Positions 15,502-15,653 of a stretch of 15,653 nucleotides of DNA are shown piece after piece (position 1 is the first letter of the stretch; each line of letters opens with the position of its first letter). The notes beneath the pieces were generated by a model. The model saw only the letters and a list, made by a program, of their open reading frames with translations, had not been told where the DNA came from and did no database searches. The translations under genes were made by a program, and so were the position numbers. The stretch is from Schlegelella_A sp038258415 (GTDB lineage: Bacteria; Pseudomonadota; Gammaproteobacteria; Burkholderiales; Burkholderiaceae_C): contig JBBSPY010000058.1 of assembly GCA_038258415.1 (NCBI GenBank), positions 1 to 15,653 on the forward strand, written 5' to 3'.

Positions 15502-15653
15502 ATACGCCCTCCAACCTTCCCTTCCCCGGCCATCGCGCACCCCAGGCGGGGTTCGAGGCGCCGCTCGAGATGCTGTCGGCCTGCCATGGTCGCATCGAGG
15601 ATCAGTGCTCGACCCTGCGACGGCTCGTCGAGCACGTCGGCGCCTGCGGTGTC
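15498..15653 (+). CDS. Hemerythrin (HHE) domain protein, N-terminal fragment cut by the window edge
   Basis: Only 52 residues are present: MNTPSNLPFPGHRAPQAGFE and then APLEMLSACHGRIEDQCSTLRRLVEHV. The pattern 'PGF(D/E)xPxxMLxACHxRI' resembles the first helix of bacterial hemerythrin-like proteins, with His30 as the likely first di-iron ligand; the other ligands lie beyond the edge. Such proteins bind O2 or NO, or take part in repair of nitrosative iron damage. The ATG overlaps the nsrR stop (ATGA), so the two are translationally coupled and under the same control. The HHE call rests on one helix and on context. Confidence 0.75.
   Translation, partial: MNTPSNLPFPGHRAPQAGFEAPLEMLSACHGRIEDQCSTLRRLVEHVGACGV

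Overview
This is a GC-rich (about two-thirds G+C by eye), gene-dense chromosomal window with no mobile elements, CRISPR arrays or RNA genes that I could see. The proteins and the gene order point to a betaproteobacterium: the order alaA-hom-thrC-moeA-moaD-moaE-clpB, with an Mth938-like protein, a Bcp peroxiredoxin and a PIN-PhoH ATPase on the other side, is as I recall a typical betaproteobacterial neighbourhood. The genus cannot be told from the window.

Layout. (1) 107-1564 (+): an unrecognised 485-residue protein with three WxxTR motifs in a disordered N-terminus and a Roadblock/LC7-like C-terminal domain. It converges on clpB with only 3 bp between the stop codons. (2) 1568-10657 (-): eight closely packed genes, read alaA, hom, thrC, moeA, moaD, moaE, crcB, clpB. 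They combine alanine/threonine synthesis, molybdopterin cofactor assembly, fluoride export and a heat-shock disaggregase. alaA/hom, hom/thrC and thrC/moeA overlap by 4 bases. clpB also has its own near-consensus heat-shock (sigma-32) promoter in the crcB-clpB gap. (3) 10685-13350 (+): an Mth938-domain protein, a Bcp/PrxQ peroxiredoxin preceded by a perfect TATAAT, and a PIN-PhoH protein. These diverge from alaA across a 27-bp spacer holding an AT-rich inverted repeat. (4) 13367-15653: a nitric-oxide response module. nnrS and a 7Fe ferredoxin gene (fdxA) run on the minus strand. Divergent nsrR runs on the plus strand and overlaps, by ATGA, the start of a hemerythrin-domain gene cut by the window edge.

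How the parts work together. The nnrS-nsrR intergenic region contains an 11-1-11 inverted repeat that fits the NsrR consensus and covers the predicted nnrS -10 element and start site, plus a good half-site at the nsrR start. This suggests an autoregulated NO-sensing circuit controlling NnrS, a ferredoxin and a di-iron hemerythrin-type protein. Most other genes are housekeeping. The least understood element is the protein at 107-1564. No wholly new multi-gene system is evident; the unusual points are the uncharacterised WxxTR/Roadblock protein and the composition and wiring of the NsrR cluster.
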